This document shows, in pieces, positions 46,569-56,621 of a stretch of 64,000 bases of DNA (positions are counted from its first letter, which is position 1; every line of letters begins with the position of its first letter). A model generated the notes under the pieces. The model did no database searches and had not been told where the DNA came from. It saw only the letters and a list, made by a program, of their open reading frames with translations. The DNA comes from Nioella sp. MMSF_3534 (GTDB lineage: Bacteria > Pseudomonadota > Alphaproteobacteria > Rhodobacterales > Rhodobacteraceae), in contig NZ_JASHJX010000015.1 of NCBI RefSeq assembly GCF_030732985.1, forward strand, positions 1 to 64,000, in the 5' to 3' direction. The translations under genes and the position numbers were made by a program.

Positions 46569-47564
46569 ATGAGCAGCCGCTTTGGAACCCGAACCGTCCT
46601 GTCCTGCATGAAGAACGAGGGGATCTTCCTGCTCGAATGGGTGGCCTATTACCGCCTGCTCGGGGTCGATCATATCGTGGTCATCAGCAATGACTGCGCC
46701 GATGGCACCGACATGATGCTGGACCGCTTGCAGGAGCTTGGGCAGGTCAAACACATCCGCAATCGCGGCTACGAGGCTGACAGCCCGCAGATCCACGGGC
46801 TGCGCATGGCCAGGGACGAGATCGAGGAAGTGGCCGAGGCCAACTGGCTGCTGCATGTGGACAGCGATGAGTTTCTGAACGTGTTTCATGGGGATCACCG
46901 GCTCGATGACCTGATCGACGTGGTGCAGGGCTTCGACGCCTGCGCCATTGCCTGGCGCCCCTTTGGCGATGGCGGCCACAAGACATGGCCCGGCGGCAAT
47001 GTGCTGGAAAACTTCACCCGCTGCGACAAGAAACCCTTCTGGTCCACCGCCTTCCACAAGGCCCTGTTCCAGCCGAAGAAATTCCAGACCATGACCGTGC
47101 ATATGCCCAAGCACCCGCTGCGTCCCGATGCGACCCAGTGCAACGCCATGGGTGAGGCCATCGACACCACCGCGCTTTATACCATGGCCCATGAACGCCA
47201 CCGGGGCATGGACCGCGAAAAGCTGACCTGGGACGGGGCCTGCATCAACCACTACACGATCAAATCCGAGGATCTCTTCCTGCTGAAGAACGATCGCGGC
47301 GACGGCGCCGACCGGGGCGGCACCAAGCGTTACCTCAACTCCACCTTCCACCGGCGTTACAACACCAACCGACGCGAAGATACGTCGATCCTGCGCCACC
47401 TGCCGGAACTGCAGGACCGGATCGACGCGCTGCGTGCCGACCCCCTGCTGGCGACGCTGGAACAGGCCTCCAACATCTGGTGGGACAACCGTCGTGCCCG
47501 CGTCCTGACGCCCGAGCGCATCGCCGAATGGACCTTGCCCGTGGACGAGGAGAAAGCCGCATGA
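46569..47564 (+). CDS. family 2-like glycosyltransferase (Glyco_tranf_2_4), first of a tandem pair
   Basis: A 331-residue protein. The N-terminus TVLSCMKNEGIFLLEWVAYY is typical of Glyco_tranf_2_4 proteins, SNDCADGTD near residue 43 is the nucleotide-sugar region and HVDSDEFL near 98 holds the DxD-type metal motif. A conserved W-P-G-G and INHY segment follow. The ATG at 46569 has GAAGGG upstream. It overlaps the next, paralogous gene by ATGA, so the pair is translationally coupled. The acceptor is unknown but is probably a surface glycan. Confidence 0.85.
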   Translation: MSSRFGTRTVLSCMKNEGIFLLEWVAYYRLLGVDHIVVISNDCADGTDMMLDRLQELGQVKHIRNRGYEADSPQIHGLRMARDEIEEVAEANWLLHVDSDEFLNVFHGDHRLDDLIDVVQGFDACAIAWRPFGDGGHKTWPGGNVLENFTRCDKKPFWSTAFHKALFQPKKFQTMTVHMPKHPLRPDATQCNAMGEAIDTTALYTMAHERHRGMDREKLTWDGACINHYTIKSEDLFLLKNDRGDGADRGGTKRYLNSTFHRRYNTNRREDTSILRHLPELQDRIDALRADPLLATLEQASNIWWDNRRARVLTPERIAEWTLPVDEEKAA

Positions 47565-48568
47565 CCAGCCGTCACGGCGACAAGGTCGTTCTGTCCTGCA
47601 TGCGTAACGAGGGCATGTTCCTCTTGGAATGGATCGCCTATTACCGCGTGATCGGCTTCGACAAGGCCGTCATCGTCACCAACAACTGCACCGACGGCAC
47701 CGACCTGATGCTCGACAGGTTGCAGCAGATGGGCTACGTCCGCCACCTGCGCAACGACTGGCGCGGCGCGGGCCGCCCACAGATGGAATCCTTGCGCATC
47801 GCGCGCGAGGATGTCGATGATCTGGTGCTGGCCGAATGGTGCCTGCATGTGGACAGCGACGAGTTTCTGAACGTGACCTGCGGCGAGGGCCATGTGGATG
47901 ACCTGCTCGACCTCATGCCGCCCACGGAATCTATCGCCATCGCCTGGCGGCTTTTCGGCAATTCCGGGCACGAGACTTGGCCCGGCGGGCTGGTGACGGA
48001 GCATTTCACCATGGCCAAGGCGGAACCCGCCTGGAACTCCTGCCTGCACAAGGCGATGTTCAAGGCGCGCAAGTTCTCCGCCGTTTCGATCCACATGCCG
48101 AAGCACCCAACCCACCCGAAGGTCCGCAATCACAACACGCGCGGGGTGCAGATCACGTCCGACTCGCTCTTCAAACCGCCCCATGAACGCCATCGCAAGA
48201 TGGACCGGGCGGAACTGACCTGGGACAATGCCCAGATCAACCACTACGCCATCCGCTCCGACGATACCTTCCTGATGAAAAACGACCGGGGCGCAGCGAA
48301 TACGCAGGGTCTGGGGAAGTATTTCAAGGATTCGATCTTTTACCAACGCTGCAACCGCAACGAGGTGGAAGATGCCTCGATCCACCGCCTGCTGCCGAAG
48401 GTGAAGGAGGAACTGGAGGAACTACGCGAAGACCTGATCCTCTACCATCTGGAACAGGCCGCCCTGCACTGGTTCTATGAACGGCGGGACCGCATTCTGA
48501 CGCCCGAGAAAATCGCGGAATGGACCGCACCACCGATGGAACCGGGCCAGTTGGACGCAGCAGAATAG
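47561..48568 (+). CDS. family 2-like glycosyltransferase (Glyco_tranf_2_4), second of a tandem pair
   Basis: A 335-residue paralogue of the preceding protein, sharing LSCMRNEGMFLLEW, NNCTDGTD, HVDSDEFLNV, WPGG, HMPKHP, KNDRG and a final LTPEKIAEWT. The ATG overlaps the upstream stop as ATGA. The two genes arose by duplication and probably act sequentially or on related sugars. The stop lies 14 bases before the palindrome upstream of lpd. Confidence 0.85.
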   Translation: MTSRHGDKVVLSCMRNEGMFLLEWIAYYRVIGFDKAVIVTNNCTDGTDLMLDRLQQMGYVRHLRNDWRGAGRPQMESLRIAREDVDDLVLAEWCLHVDSDEFLNVTCGEGHVDDLLDLMPPTESIAIAWRLFGNSGHETWPGGLVTEHFTMAKAEPAWNSCLHKAMFKARKFSAVSIHMPKHPTHPKVRNHNTRGVQITSDSLFKPPHERHRKMDRAELTWDNAQINHYAIRSDDTFLMKNDRGAANTQGLGKYFKDSIFYQRCNRNEVEDASIHRLLPKVKEELEELREDLILYHLEQAALHWFYERRDRILTPEKIAEWTAPPMEPGQLDAAE

Positions 48569-48582
48569 CCGTCAGGCCCATT

Positions 48583-48592
48583 TGTGATCACA
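48583..48592. promoter_or_regulatory. TGTGATCACA operator upstream of lpd
   Basis: A perfect TGTGATCACA (flanked as TTTGTGATCACAAAA) lies 140 bases upstream of lpd. No second copy is found 21 bp on either side, unlike the sdhC and sucC sites. Confidence 0.75.
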
Positions 48593-48731
48593 AAACTGCA
48601 CCCCTCGAAAAACAGGCGTAAAAAATCACCCCGATTTTCGGGGCAATTTTCCATTTGCGGTTGACGCAAGGGGATTCGGCCCCGCATACCCCTATGAACC
48701 ATGCCCGGGACGACGACCAAGGAGATCCAAA

Positions 48732-50120
48732 ATGGCAAGCTATGACGTCATCATCATCGGCGGTGGCCCCGGCGGCTACGTATCCGCCATCCGCTGCGCG
48801 CAACTGGGTCTCAAGACCGCCTGTGTCGAGGGCCGCGAGGCGCTCGGTGGCACCTGCCTGAACGTCGGCTGCATCCCCTCCAAGGCGCTGCTGCATGCCA
48901 GCCACATGCTGCACGAAGCGGAACACAACTTCACCAAGATGGGTCTGAAAGGCAAAAGCCCTTCCGTCGACTGGCCGCAGATGCTGGCCTACAAGGATGA
49001 CGTGATCGGCCAGAACACCAAGGGCATCGAGTTCCTGTTCAAGAAGAACAAGGTCGACTGGATCAAGGGGTGGGCCTCGATCCCCGAGGCCGGCAAGGTC
49101 AAGGTCGGTGACGAGGTGCACGAGGCGAAGAATATCGTCATCGCCTCGGGGTCAGAGCCCTCCACCCTGCCCGGCGTCGAGGTCGACGAAAAGATCGTCG
49201 TCACCTCCACCGGCGCGCTGGCCCTGCCCAAGACGCCCAAGAAGATGGTGGTGATCGGCGCGGGCGTGATCGGTCTGGAACTGGGCTCGGTCTATGCGCG
49301 CCTTGGCGCCGAGGTCACCGTGATCGAATTCCTCGACCAGATCACCCCCGGAATGGACGGCAAGGTCGCCAAGACCTTCCAGCGCATCCTCAAGAAACAG
49401 GGGCTCAATTTCGTCATGGGTGCGGCCGTGCAGTCGGTCGAGGCGCTCAAGACCAAGGCCAAGGTCAACTACAAGCTGCGCAAGGATGACAGCGACCATC
49501 AGGTCGATGCCGACGTGGTGCTGGTCGCCACCGGCCGCCGCCCCTATACCGAGGGTCTGGGCCTCGACAAACTGGGCGTCAGGATGACCGAGCGCGGCCA
49601 GATCGCCACCGACGCCCATTGGGCCACCAACATCCCCGGCATCTACGCCATCGGCGACGTGATCGAAGGCCCGATGCTGGCCCACAAGGCCGAGGATGAG
49701 GGCATGGCCGTCGCCGAACAGATCGCGGGCAAGCATGGCCACGTGAACTATTCCGTCATTCCCGGCGTGATCTACACCGCCCCCGAAGTGGCCGCCGTCG
49801 GTCAGACCGAGGAAGAGGTCAAGGCCTCGGGCCGCGCCTACAAGGTCGGCGAGTTCTCCTTCATGGGCAATGGCCGCGCCAAGGCCGTGTTCCAGGGCGA
49901 AGGCTTCGTCAAGATGATCGTCGACAAGGAGACCGACCGCATTCTCGGCTGCCACATCATCGGCCCGGCGGCGGGCGACCTGATCCACGAGATTTGCGTG
50001 GCAATGGAATTCGGCGCCTCGGCGCAGGACGTGGCGCTGACCTGCCACGCGCATCCCACCTATTCGGAAGCGGTGCGCGAAGCGGCACTCGCCTGCGGCG
50101 ATGGCGCAATCCACGCCTGA
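48732..50120 (+). CDS. lpd: dihydrolipoyl dehydrogenase (E3)
   Basis: A 462-residue FAD/NAD disulfide oxidoreductase. [17 protein letters not shown] lies near residue 11, the redox-active cysteine pair in [16 protein letters not shown] near residue 41, the NAD-binding [10 protein letters not shown] near 178 and the active-site HAHPT histidine near residue 444. It reoxidises the dihydrolipoyl group of SucB. AAGGAGAT precedes the ATG. The end overlaps the SH3-domain gene by 20 bases. Confidence 0.98.
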   Translation: MASYDVIIIGGGPGGYVSAIRCAQLGLKTACVEGREALGGTCLNVGCIPSKALLHASHMLHEAEHNFTKMGLKGKSPSVDWPQMLAYKDDVIGQNTKGIEFLFKKNKVDWIKGWASIPEAGKVKVGDEVHEAKNIVIASGSEPSTLPGVEVDEKIVVTSTGALALPKTPKKMVVIGAGVIGLELGSVYARLGAEVTVIEFLDQITPGMDGKVAKTFQRILKKQGLNFVMGAAVQSVEALKTKAKVNYKLRKDDSDHQVDADVVLVATGRRPYTEGLGLDKLGVRMTERGQIATDAHWATNIPGIYAIGDVIEGPMLAHKAEDEGMAVAEQIAGKHGHVNYSVIPGVIYTAPEVAAVGQTEEEVKASGRAYKVGEFSFMGNGRAKAVFQGEGFVKMIVDKETDRILGCHIIGPAAGDLIHEICVAMEFGASAQDVALTCHAHPTYSEAVREAALACGDGAIHA

Positions 50121-50445
50121 CAAACCCCGGTTGCGCGCCCTCAAACCCTGGCGCGCAACCTATGACCCCGCGCTCGCCGTCACGGCGGGGCAGCGGATCA
50201 CCCCGGGCCGGATCGACAATGACTATCCCGGCTGGCAATGGGTGGTGAATGGCGATGGCCTCGGCGGGTGGGTGCCTGCCGAGATCGTCGATGGCGACCG
50301 GATCGTCTCCCCCTTCGACACGACAGAGCTGACCGTCACACCGGGCGACATGCTCGATCCGCTGGCGCACCGCCTCGGCTGGACGCTCTGCCGAAATCGC
50401 AAGGGCCAGACCGGCTGGCTGCCCGACAGCTGCCTCTTCCCCTGA
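50101..50445 (+). CDS. SH3-like domain protein overlapping lpd
   Basis: A 114-residue protein with no signal peptide. Two beta-rich SH3-like repeats are visible: the first ends in [10 protein letters not shown] near residue 60 and the second in GWLPDSCLF at the C-terminus. The first 20 bases overlap the end of lpd in another frame, so it is likely translated from the same message. Its role is unknown. Confidence 0.75.
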   Translation: MAQSTPDKPRLRALKPWRATYDPALAVTAGQRITPGRIDNDYPGWQWVVNGDGLGGWVPAEIVDGDRIVSPFDTTELTVTPGDMLDPLAHRLGWTLCRNRKGQTGWLPDSCLFP

Positions 50446-50648
50446 CGGATGCCGGTTTCATCTTGGCCCAAATACCTCCGCCGGAGGCGTCCCGACCGGG
50501 CAACCGGGTACATCCCTGCCAACCGCACGCAACCTCCCCGATATCCCGTGGCAACGCGGCCCGACGATGGCCCCGAAGGGGCCTGAGGAGGGCCGCCCGC
50601 GGATCGACGCGCGATGCGCGGCGAAACCGCTTTTCGTATGCACGCCCG

Positions 50649-50681
50649 GTGTACGGGGGGTGCACAGGGGGTGTACGCATG
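50649..50681. repeat. 11-bp phased GTGTAC/GTGCAC repeat array
   Basis: Three hexamers, GTGTAC (50649), GTGCAC (50660) and GTGTAC (50671), repeat at exactly 11-bp intervals with G-rich spacers. Positions 50661-50677 match the first 17 bases of the window in reverse complement. The array lies in a 249-base gap with no gene (50446-50694). Confidence 0.6.
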
Positions 50682-50694
50682 GCACCCCCCCTTT

Positions 50695-51348
50695 TCAGCT
50701 CGCCAGCAGACGCAGCCCTTGCGTCACATCGGCCCGCACCGCCAGTCTCAGCCCCGGCTCGTCACCGGCCTTCAGCGCCGCGATGATCAGCTTGTGGTGG
50801 CGCGGCGGATCGGTGCGCCTCAACCGCCCGTAAAGCGCCCGCATCGTGGGGCCAAGCTGCAGCCAGACGGTCTCTGCCAGCGCCAGCATCGCCGGGGCCT
50901 GTGCGCGCAGGTAGAGCGTCCGGTGAAACTCCAGATTTGCCCGGATATAGGCCACCGGATCGCGATGCGCGACGGCCTCTGCCACAGTGCCGTTGATCAC
51001 CTCCATCCGGTCGATCAGCGCCGGATGGGCGCGCGGCAGGGCGCGGGCGGACAGCTCCGGCTCCAGCAGCGCCCGGATGGCCGCAAGCTCCTCGATCCGG
51101 TCATTGGACAGCTCCGGCGTGGACACCCGCCCCGAGGAGGACAGCGACAGCGCCCCCTCGCTCACCAGCCGCCGCAAAGCCTCGCGCGCCGGGGTCATCG
51201 AGACGTCGAATTCCTTTGCAATCCCGCGCAGGGTCAGCGCCTCGCCGGGCAGCATCTGCCCATGCATGATCCGTGTACGCACCGTGCGGTAGATGCGGTC
51301 ATGGGCGGCCGATGTCGGCGCTTCGGAGGGGCGTTGCGTCAGAAGCAT
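50695..51348 (-). CDS. GntR family transcriptional regulator (FadR subfamily, FCD type)
   Basis: A 217-residue regulator. The winged helix-turn-helix (residues about 15-80) includes LRGIAKEFDVSMTPAREALRRL, and the C-terminal helical FCD ligand-binding domain has candidate metal-binding His residues near 140-190. FCD-type GntR proteins usually sense organic acids. It is close to the lpd operator but on the opposite strand. Whether it recognises the TGTGATCACA sites is untested. Confidence 0.92.
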   Translation of the reverse strand: MLLTQRPSEAPTSAAHDRIYRTVRTRIMHGQMLPGEALTLRGIAKEFDVSMTPAREALRRLVSEGALSLSSSGRVSTPELSNDRIEELAAIRALLEPELSARALPRAHPALIDRMEVINGTVAEAVAHRDPVAYIRANLEFHRTLYLRAQAPAMLALAETVWLQLGPTMRALYGRLRRTDPPRHHKLIIAALKAGDEPGLRLAVRADVTQGLRLLAS

Positions 51349-51374
51349 GGGGTCACCCGATCACAAGCCCCCGC

Positions 51375-52073
51375 TCAGGGCAAGCGGTCAAAGCGCCAGG
51401 CCAGCAGCTCTGCCCCGTTCCGGCGCAGCCAGTCCCGGTGCGGCTGATAGCCGGGGCAGAGCCGTTCGCACACGGCCCAGAAGGCGGGCGAATGGTTCAT
51501 CTCAACCAGATGCGCGACCTCATGGGCGGCCACATAATCCAGCACCTCGGGCGGGGCCATGATCAGTCGCCAGCAATACATGAGATCACCCTTGGAGGAG
51601 CAACTGCCCCACCGGCTGCGCGTGTCGCGCAGGGTGATCCGGCCAAAGCTGCGCCCCAACTGGCCTGCGTGATGGGCAGAGCGTTCTGCCAGCCGGTCCC
51701 GCGCCATCTGCTTCAGCAGCGCCGCCATGCGCGGCCCCTCCTGCCCCTCGGGCAGTTCCACCCGCCCCTCGATCAGGCGCGCGGAACGACCGGTGCCGGG
51801 CACGATCTGCCGCAATTGCCCCTCGATCGGAATCGCCCCCCCGATCACAGGCCGCGCCGGGGCGGGGCTGGCAGTCAGATGCTTGCGGACCCAGCCTTCT
51901 CTTGCATCCAGAAAGGCGATCGCCTCGGCCTCAGGCGCATGATGGGGCATCGACAGGGTGACCTGCCCGCTGGATCGCGAAACGCGCAGGGTGAATCGCC
52001 GTGCACGGGCCGAGCGCTTCAGCAGCACCTCGACCGGTGGGTCGCCCCCGAGAATGTGGATTTCGTTCCCCAT
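51375..52073 (-). CDS. YgjP/SprT-like zinc metallopeptidase (DUF45)
   Basis: A 232-residue protein. HEVAHLVEMNHS near residue 180 is the HExxH zinc motif with a third ligand further on, and SRWGSCSSKG near residue 155 is the DUF45 signature upstream of it. The N-terminal half is a beta-rich region (VEVLLKRSARARRFTLRV) typical of YgjP-like proteins. It is probably cytoplasmic. The ATG at 52073 is chosen because the longer frame lacks homology. It lies 26 bases from the GntR gene. Confidence 0.88.
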   Translation of the reverse strand: MGNEIHILGGDPPVEVLLKRSARARRFTLRVSRSSGQVTLSMPHHAPEAEAIAFLDAREGWVRKHLTASPAPARPVIGGAIPIEGQLRQIVPGTGRSARLIEGRVELPEGQEGPRMAALLKQMARDRLAERSAHHAGQLGRSFGRITLRDTRSRWGSCSSKGDLMYCWRLIMAPPEVLDYVAAHEVAHLVEMNHSPAFWAVCERLCPGYQPHRDWLRRNGAELLAWRFDRLP

Positions 52074-52185
52074 ATGCGCGATGCAACCCGGCTTTGTACG
52101 ATTGGCCCGATGAAAGGCTTTACAGCCCCCCGACATTGTGGCAGGTGACCGCAATTCCTCGATAGCGATGATTGAAGGGGGTGTC

Positions 52186-52524
52186 ATGCCCAAAGAAGAA
52201 TGGGGCGTCAAACGTGTCTGCCCAACCACCGGCAAACGCTTCTATGACCTGAACAAGACCCCGATCGTCAGCCCGTATACGGGCGAAACGGTCGTGATCG
52301 AAACAGGCAAGGCATCGCGCACGCTGGTGGCCGACAAGGCCGACAAGGCGCAAGCCAAGGATACGGATGACGCAGAAGTGCTGGACGATGACGCCGCAGC
52401 ACTGCTGGACGATGACAGCGATGACATCGATCTGGACGATGACCTGTTGGATGACGACGAGGATGACGACAGCGTCCCCCTCGACGATCTGGCGGATGTC
52501 GCGTCGGACGACGACGACAGCTGA
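52186..52524 (+). CDS. TIGR02300 / FYDLN acid domain protein
   Basis: A 112-residue protein. The N-terminal half has WGVKRVCPTTGKRFYDLNK and VSPYTGE, the defining FYDLN motif with a cysteine that may bind metal. The C-terminal half is extremely acidic, mostly Asp. Such proteins are common in alphaproteobacteria and their function is unknown. The ATG at 52186 starts the conserved region, and an intrinsic terminator follows. Confidence 0.9.
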   Translation: MPKEEWGVKRVCPTTGKRFYDLNKTPIVSPYTGETVVIETGKASRTLVADKADKAQAKDTDDAEVLDDDAAALLDDDSDDIDLDDDLLDDDEDDDSVPLDDLADVASDDDDS

Positions 52525-52547
52525 ACCAGTCTTACAACAGGCATATG

Positions 52548-52580
52548 AAAGGCGGGCCTCTTCGGAGGCTCGCCTTTTTT
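52548..52580 (+). terminator. intrinsic terminator of the FYDLN gene
   Basis: GGCGGGCCTC and GAGGCTCGCC pair (10 bp with one G-T) around a TTCG tetraloop, followed by TTTTTT. It begins 24 bases after the stop. Confidence 0.93.
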
Positions 52581-52668
52581 CTGACTGGCCCCTTTGGGGG
52601 AAGAGAGAGTTGGCCGAATCAATGCTCTTGGCTATCTTTGCGGCATTAAAATCTGCTGGATTAAAACA

Positions 52669-53766
52669 ATGCCATACTCTGTGCGCGCGGCTTTGCTTGG
52701 CCTCTGTGTATCTCTCGCTTTGCCGACAATTAGCCTCGGTCAAAGCGCCGACTTCCTTGCCGATCTACTGACTGATAGCACCGATCGTGCGCAACTGAGT
52801 GCGTGGATCAATGATGCCCGGCAGGTGCGCGATGATCTCGCGCAGGAAGCGGATCAGCTTGACCAGCTTCGGGACAACCGGGACGGCTTCCTTGTCGATG
52901 ATGCGATCAGCGGGGTCACCATTCTCTCCGAAAGCGAGGCGGAGCGCAGCTTTACTGCACTGATGCTGCAAGCCATGCTCGGCGAAGGCCATGTGGAGAA
53001 CTCGGAAGAATTCGTGACAGGATCGGCCGCGTCGCGATTGCTGCGGGAAGCCGCGCGAGGGTTTCTGCAAAGAATGCAGGCGGGAGATTTCGGATCGGGA
53101 GAGATAACACTTTCATCTATCCATAGCGCCCTGCTTGACGAATTTCTGGCAATCCTGTCCGCACTCGATTTGGAAAATCGGGAAGTACTGGCAGATGCCG
53201 CCCGCATCAGGCGCGAAGAGGTGGCAAGAATCGACGCCATGCTGGCGCGGGCTGAATCGCTTGCCCAAACGCCCGCCGGAACTGGCGACGTTCTGATGCA
53301 GGGGGGATACTACGTTATCCAGTTCTCGGGCGGCGGCTATCAGAACCGCAACGGGTGGCAAAGCGCATGGGTCGAGGGCTATTCGAATCGGGTGCTCCAA
53401 GTGTCTTCCAGCTTCACGGAAATCACCCCGCGCGGCATATGGGAGTTCCCGGTCGGGTCAAGCGTGGATCAGTTCGAACAGGACCAGCAGCGCGAAGCAC
53501 GCCAATGGGCCGTTGAAACGGTCTGCAACCGGGGCAATCAGCGCGGCCCCTATGGATATCTGCCTGCCATCTGGGTCTGGGGGCCGGAATACGAGATCGT
53601 CGCAGGGCCGTTTTCGGACATTCTGGACGCGTTGGAACTGTCTGGCGGAACCGATGGCGCCGTGAACCTGGAAGAAGGATCAGCCAATCAATGGCACATC
53701 CAGACCGAACAGCCAGACGAGGAGTTCTACGACGCTTGCAGGGCGCTCGGCTGGAACCCGCCCTGA
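52669..53766 (+). CDS. secreted protein with coiled-coil region, unknown
   Basis: A 365-residue precursor with a signal peptide (hydrophobic core residues 6-20, cleavage near SLG-Q, residue 23). Residues about 50-75 and 170-205 are rich in Asp, Gln, Leu, Glu and Arg and could form coiled coils. The C-terminal third is rich in Gly, Trp and Tyr and contains a WVWGPEYEIVAGPF segment. I do not recognise the family. The ATG at 52669 directly precedes the signal peptide; a longer frame exists but would bury it. Confidence 0.65.
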   Translation: MPYSVRAALLGLCVSLALPTISLGQSADFLADLLTDSTDRAQLSAWINDARQVRDDLAQEADQLDQLRDNRDGFLVDDAISGVTILSESEAERSFTALMLQAMLGEGHVENSEEFVTGSAASRLLREAARGFLQRMQAGDFGSGEITLSSIHSALLDEFLAILSALDLENREVLADAARIRREEVARIDAMLARAESLAQTPAGTGDVLMQGGYYVIQFSGGGYQNRNGWQSAWVEGYSNRVLQVSSSFTEITPRGIWEFPVGSSVDQFEQDQQREARQWAVETVCNRGNQRGPYGYLPAIWVWGPEYEIVAGPFSDILDALELSGGTDGAVNLEEGSANQWHIQTEQPDEEFYDACRALGWNPP

Positions 53767-53884
53767 TTGGTTTCGGCGATCTTTCGCGTTCACCTGACAA
53801 CTCGCAGCCGGAAGCGTTTTTTCGCTTGAACTCCCCCACGCTCTTTCATAAACCCCGCCTACCGTCGCAACGCAGACGTGCGAT

Positions 53885-53960
<76 letters not shown>

Positions 53961-54152
53961 AATCCTCCTCCTCCGAAGCGTTGTCGTGTGATCTGAAAGC
54001 TGCGTCCTGCCGGACCTTCAGCGCATAGGGGCTATTGTTGCCCAAATCACAACCGTCCTTTCCCCGATGCAATGGACATCAGCATTGCAATCAAAGGGGA
54101 ATTGTCCAAGAACGGGGCAGCACCGAAACAGATCAAGGATCGGGGTTGCGAC

Positions 54153-54719
54153 GTGCAGGTTGACCAAACACCTCTTCCGGGACTTCTGATCCTGACCCCT
54201 CGTCGATTTGGCGATTCCCGCGGGTTTTTCAGCGAGAGCTGGAACAAGCGGCAGATGGCGGACCAGGGGCTCGACTACGATTTCGTGCAGGACAACCATT
54301 CGCTGTCAGCGCGGGTCGGCACGGTGCGAGGGCTGCATTTTCAGGCACCGCCCCACGCGCAGGCGAAACTGGTGCGGTGCGGGCGCGGGCGGCTCTTTGA
54401 TGTCGCGGTCGATATCCGCAAGGGCTCCCCCACCTTCGGGCAGTGGTTCGGTATCGAACTGAGCTTCGAGAACGGCAAGCAGCTGATGATCCCGGCGGGG
54501 TTCCTGCACGGGTTCGTGACGCGAGAGCCGGATACCGAGATCATCTACAAATGCACCGATTACTACGCCCCCGACGCAGATGGCGCGGTGCGCTTCGACG
54601 ATCCGGGTATCGGCATCGACTGGGGTCTGGAGGGTGCAGAAGCGGTTCTGTCGGACAAGGATGCCGCTGCGCCCTTGCTGAAGGATCTGGGCACCCCCTT
54701 TGTCTGGGAGGGCGTGTGA
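54153..54719 (+). CDS. rfbC: dTDP-4-dehydrorhamnose 3,5-epimerase
   Basis: A cupin enzyme of about 188 residues catalysing the third step of dTDP-L-rhamnose synthesis. [11 protein letters not shown] near residue 18, [13 protein letters not shown] near 56 (catalytic His) and PAGFLHGFV near 115 are RmlC signatures. The GTG at 54153 is preferred because the conserved RmlC N-terminus begins there; an ATG at 54072 would add 27 unconserved residues. It is followed by rmlB one base after its stop. It is the first gene of the rmlCBDA operon. Confidence 0.93.
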   Translation: MQVDQTPLPGLLILTPRRFGDSRGFFSESWNKRQMADQGLDYDFVQDNHSLSARVGTVRGLHFQAPPHAQAKLVRCGRGRLFDVAVDIRKGSPTFGQWFGIELSFENGKQLMIPAGFLHGFVTREPDTEIIYKCTDYYAPDADGAVRFDDPGIGIDWGLEGAEAVLSDKDAAAPLLKDLGTPFVWEGV

Positions 54720-54720
54720 C

Positions 54721-55770
54721 ATGAAGCTTCTGGTCACCGGCGGGGCCGGGTTCATCGGGTCTGCCGTTGTGCGGCTGGCGGTGGCGCGGGGCCACGAGGT
54801 TGTCAATCTCGACGCGCTGACCTATGCCGCCTGCCTCGACAACGTGGCGCAGGTGGCGGACAGCCCGCGTTATACCTTCGAGCATGCCGATATCCGCGAC
54901 CGGGCCGCGCTGGACCGGGTCTTCGCAGATCACAGGCCCGACGCGATCATGCATCTGGCGGCGGAATCCCATGTGGACCGGTCCATCGACGGGCCCGGAG
55001 ATTTCATCGAGACCAACATCACCGGCACCTTCAACATGCTGGAAGCGGCGCGGAAATACTGGGGCGCACAGGGCAAGCCCGGCGGGTTTTGCTTTCACCA
55101 TATCTCTACGGACGAGGTGTTCGGGTCGCTGCCCGCCGACCCCTCGGAACAGTTCACGGAAGACACGCCCTACGACCCGCGCAGCCCCTATTCGGCGTCA
55201 AAGGCCGCGTCCGACCATCTGGTGCGCGCCTGGCACGAGACCTATGGGTTGCCCGTGGTGCTGACCAATTGTTCCAACAATTACGGGCCTTATCATTTCC
55301 CCGAGAAGCTGATCCCGGTGATCATCCTCAACGCGCTGGCGGGCAAGCCCCTGCCGATCTACGGGGATGGGTCGAATATCCGCGACTGGCTGTATGTCGA
55401 GGATCATGCCGACGCGCTGCTGCTGGTGGTGGAGAAAGGCGCGCCTGGCCGGTCCTACAATATCGGTGGCGAGAACGAGCGCAGCAATCTGGATCTGGTG
55501 AAAACTCTCTGCGCTATTCTGGATGACTTGCGCCCGAAAGCAGACGGATCTTACGCCGACCAGATCACCTTCGTGACCGACCGTCCCGGACACGATGCAC
55601 GCTACGCCATTGATCCCACCCGCATCCGCGAGGAACTGGGCTGGCGCCCGTCGGTGACCGTGGAGGAGGGGCTGCGCCGCACCGTCCTGTGGTATCTCGA
55701 CAATGAACCCTGGTGGCGCGCCTTGCAGGGCCGCGAGGGTGTGGGCGAACGGCTTGGGGTCCGGGCATGA
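54721..55770 (+). CDS. rfbB: dTDP-glucose 4,6-dehydratase
   Basis: A 349-residue extended SDR enzyme making dTDP-4-keto-6-deoxyglucose. GGAGFIGS near residue 7 is the NAD-binding loop, [11 protein letters not shown] lies near 80, STDEVFG near 132, and [10 protein letters not shown] near 160 holds the catalytic Tyr and Lys. The N-terminus begins directly at the Rossmann strand. It overlaps rmlD by ATGA. Confidence 0.97.
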   Translation: MKLLVTGGAGFIGSAVVRLAVARGHEVVNLDALTYAACLDNVAQVADSPRYTFEHADIRDRAALDRVFADHRPDAIMHLAAESHVDRSIDGPGDFIETNITGTFNMLEAARKYWGAQGKPGGFCFHHISTDEVFGSLPADPSEQFTEDTPYDPRSPYSASKAASDHLVRAWHETYGLPVVLTNCSNNYGPYHFPEKLIPVIILNALAGKPLPIYGDGSNIRDWLYVEDHADALLLVVEKGAPGRSYNIGGENERSNLDLVKTLCAILDDLRPKADGSYADQITFVTDRPGHDARYAIDPTRIREELGWRPSVTVEEGLRRTVLWYLDNEPWWRALQGREGVGERLGVRA

Positions 55771-56621
55771 CGGTCCTCGTCTTCGGCAAAACCGGTCAGG
55801 TCGCGACCGAGTTGCAGCGTCAGGAAAACCTGCGCGCATTGGACCGCGGCAAGGCCGACCTGACCGATCCCGCAGCTTGTGCCGAGGCGATCCTGCGTTA
55901 CCGGCCCGATGCCGTCATCAACGCCGCCGCCTATACGGCCGTCGATCAGGCCGAAGGTGACGAGGGCACCGCAACGCTGGTCAACGGGGGCGCCCCCGGG
56001 GCGATGGCCGGGGCCTGCGCCGACCTAGGCATTCCCTTCGTCCATCTCTCCACCGATTACGTCTTTGACGGCTCTGGCACCGCGCCATGGTCGGTCGACG
56101 CCCCCACCGGCCCGCTCGGGGCCTATGGGCGCAGCAAGCTGGCTGGTGAGGCGGCGATACAGGCAGCGGGCGGCACGTCGGTGATCCTGCGCACCTCTTG
56201 GGTGGTCTCTGCCCATGGCGGCAACTTCGTCAAGACGATGCTGCGCCTCGGGGCCGAGCGTGACCACCTGACCATTGTCGCGGATCAGGTGGGTGGCCCC
56301 ACCCCCGCACAGGACATCGCCGCGGCTTGCCTGTCCATCGCCGCGCAATTGCGCACGGACCCCTCCAAAGCCGGCACCTACCACTTTTCCGGCGCGCCGG
56401 ACGTGTCCTGGGCCGACTTCGCGCGAGAGATCTTCCGTCAGGCGGGCATGACCTGCGAGGTTGTCGATATCCCCACCAGCGCGTTTCCCACCCCGGCAAA
56501 GCGGCCTTCGAATTCGCGGATGGACTGTTCCGACACGACCGAGCGTTTCGGCATTTCCCGCCCCGACTGGCGCAGCGCCCTTTCCCAGATCATTCAAGAG
56601 ATTCAGGATCAGACCCCATGA
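55767..56621 (+). CDS. rfbD: dTDP-4-dehydrorhamnose reductase
   Basis: A 284-residue SDR enzyme that completes dTDP-L-rhamnose. GKTGQVATE near residue 7 is the cofactor loop, [12 protein letters not shown] lies near 53, STDYVFDG near 95 and YGRSKLAGE near 120 supplies the catalytic Tyr/Lys. It is translationally coupled on both sides: its ATG overlaps the rmlB stop and its stop overlaps the rmlA start. Confidence 0.97.
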   Translation: MTVLVFGKTGQVATELQRQENLRALDRGKADLTDPAACAEAILRYRPDAVINAAAYTAVDQAEGDEGTATLVNGGAPGAMAGACADLGIPFVHLSTDYVFDGSGTAPWSVDAPTGPLGAYGRSKLAGEAAIQAAGGTSVILRTSWVVSAHGGNFVKTMLRLGAERDHLTIVADQVGGPTPAQDIAAACLSIAAQLRTDPSKAGTYHFSGAPDVSWADFAREIFRQAGMTCEVVDIPTSAFPTPAKRPSNSRMDCSDTTERFGISRPDWRSALSQIIQEIQDQTP

